DNA from: Pirellulales bacterium
GTDB lineage: Bacteria; Planctomycetota; Planctomycetia; Pirellulales; JALHLM01
Assembly (NCBI GenBank): GCA_022844585.1
Contig: JALHLM010000247.1
Coordinates: 1 to 8,600, forward strand
Direction of reading: 5' to 3'
Length of the DNA: 8,600 bases
Numbering within the stretch: the first letter of the stretch is position 1; each line of letters opens with the position of its first letter. Below are positions 7,639 to 8,600 of the stretch, piece by piece. Made by a program: the position numbers and the translations under genes. Below the pieces are notes generated by a model. That model did no database searches, was not told the origin of the DNA, and worked only from the letters and a program-made list of their open reading frames with translations.

Positions 7639-7731
7639 CGACGGCGACTAGCGTTCAATTGCTGCTCCGCATCGTGCATTGGCTAATCGCACGACATGAC
7701 GCAAAATGAACCCAAGGAGCGTCACGCCGCC

Positions 7732-7759
7732 CATTCTTCATTCAGCATTCGTCATTCCC
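7732..7759. repeat. degenerate 7-bp tandem repeat before recO
   Basis: Four units of period seven, CATTCTT, CATTCAG, CATTCGT and CATTCCC, stand directly before the recO ATG at 7763. The CATTC core is exact in all four. It occupies the place where a Shine-Dalgarno sequence would be. A GTG/ATG-extended frame through it (from 7706) would encode a low-value leader, so I treat it as untranslated. No other gene feature explains it. Confidence 0.6.
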
Positions 7760-7762
7760 CCC

Positions 7763-8512
7763 ATGCCCGCTGAAAAAGCTCTCGGAATCGTGCTGCGGGT
7801 GGTCGATTTCAGTGAGACGAGTTGCGTCGTCACGATCTTTACACGCGAGTTTGGCAAGGTGCGTGGGCTGGCGAAGGGGGCGAGAAGGCCCAAGGGACCG
7901 TTTGAGTCTGCCCTTGACCTCCTGGCGCTCGTTCGTCTAGTGTTCCTCCGCAAATCGTCGGACGCCCTGGACTTGCTGACGGAAGCCAAGCTGGAACGCC
8001 GATTCCGCGCCGCTGCGCGCGGGATCCCTCGTTTGTATGCCGGCTATTACGTCGCCGAGTTGCTGGACGCCCTGACCGATGACGACGATCCGCACCCTGA
8101 GCTTTTCGATGCCGCCGAACATTCGCTCCGCGCGCTGGAATCCGCCGCCCCCACGGCCCGGATCGTCTTGCGCTTTGAGCTCGCGGCGTTGCGGTGGCTC
8201 GGGCATTGGCCTTCGCTCGACGCCTGCGTCGAGTGCGGCGCCCCGATCACCGCGAACGAACGCGTCGCGTTCTCCCTCCTCGGCGGCGGAGCCCTCTGCC
8301 CGCGCTGCCGGCCGGGTAAACGCCAGGTGGTCTCCCTCTCCGCCGCAGCGGCGCAACTCCTGTTGCGCGAAGCCGCCGGCGCCGAAGACGGCTGGGACGC
8401 CCGCGCCGCCGGCGAACTGCGCGGATTGGTCAACAACTACCTGTCACACCTCTTGGGACACCGCCCCAAGATGCACGAATACATGGACACCATCTGGCGC
8501 GCGGAAACGTGA
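7763..8512 (+). CDS. recO: DNA repair protein RecO
   Basis: RecO loads RecA at SSB-coated gaps together with RecR in the RecF pathway, in the cytoplasm. From the ATG at 7763 it is 249 aa, the usual length. An N-terminal OB fold (about 1-80) starts AEKALGIVLRVVDFSETSCVV and continues with GKVRGLAKGARRPKG, characteristic of RecO. The helical C-terminal domain holds a four-cysteine zinc site, C155-x-x-C158 (CVECG) and C179-x-x-C182 (CPRC), as in many non-enterobacterial RecOs. The frame is open to an ATG at 7706, but the added 19 residues come from a tandem repeat, and family similarity starts at MPAEKA. No Shine-Dalgarno sequence is seen before either ATG. Its stop codon directly abuts palindromic element copy 2. 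A weak promoter-like pair (TTGCTG 7659, GCTAAT 7682) lies upstream. Confidence 0.93.
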   Translation: MPAEKALGIVLRVVDFSETSCVVTIFTREFGKVRGLAKGARRPKGPFESALDLLALVRLVFLRKSSDALDLLTEAKLERRFRAAARGIPRLYAGYYVAELLDALTDDDDPHPELFDAAEHSLRALESAAPTARIVLRFELAALRWLGHWPSLDACVECGAPITANERVAFSLLGGGALCPRCRPGKRQVVSLSAAAAQLLLREAAGAEDGWDARAAGELRGLVNNYLSHLLGHRPKMHEYMDTIWRAET

Positions 8513-8600
8513 CACACTAGCCCGTAGCGCAAGCGAGGGAGAGTGGACGCCGCCTACAGCTAAGGACGAAACTCTAGGTTGCCGAATCGTCGCAACGGAG
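8513..8600. repeat. palindromic interspersed element, copy 2 (cut by window end)
   Basis: AGCCCGTAGCGC followed by AAGCGAGGGAGAG (8519-8543) repeats the left arm of the element at 3467-3571, in the same orientation. The CACACT tip begins at 8513, right after the recO TGA. Homology continues inside (GGACGCCGCCT, then AAACTCT near 8569-8575), with divergence beyond. The matching right arm should lie just past the window. Its place after a stop codon suits a 3'-end stem-loop or terminator role, which is inference. Confidence 0.8.

Noticed and set aside
7706..7762. Upstream ATG extension of recO
   Set aside because: The added residues derive from the heptad repeat, and RecO similarity begins at the ATG at 7763.

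Overview
The window looks like bacterial chromosome from a Planctomycetota member, probably of the Pirellulales. It is GC-rich, most start codons have no convincing Shine-Dalgarno sequence, and the PhoH and YbeY proteins carry sequence styles I associate with that phylum. The taxon is inferred from recollection, not from a search.

Layout on the + strand: a phoH-type ATPase gene (209-1156), an HD-domain membrane phosphodiesterase gene of the YqfF/PgpH family (1175-3436), a 105-bp palindromic interspersed element (3467-3571), ybeY (3597-4076), and a CBS/CorC-domain membrane protein gene that overlaps the ybeY stop by one base (4076-5407). After a short gap with a possible promoter and operator comes a SUKH-type SMI1/KNR4 gene (5519-6058). 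On the - strand, converging with it, lies a secreted protein gene with a carboxypeptidase-regulatory-like domain (7537-6088), broken by a one-base frameshift at a six-G run. Its promoter region is divergent from recO (7763-8512, +). A second copy of the palindromic element starts directly after the recO stop and runs off the window.

The phoH - yqfF/pgpH - ybeY - corC - (insert) - recO order is an RNA/ribosome-quality and envelope cluster related to the phoH-yqfF-ybeY-dgkA-cdd-era-recO order of Firmicutes. PhoH and YbeY point to RNA metabolism, the HD membrane protein to cyclic-di-AMP turnover, the CBS protein to membrane nucleotide or ion sensing, and RecO to recombinational repair. The SMI1/KNR4 gene and the broken secreted-protein gene look like accessory cargo placed between the conserved neighbours.

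I see no CRISPR array, tRNA, rRNA, transposase or phage gene, and no clear candidate for an entirely new system. The most notable signals are the paired palindromic elements, the homopolymer frameshift, and a YbeY that lacks two residues important in the E. coli enzyme.
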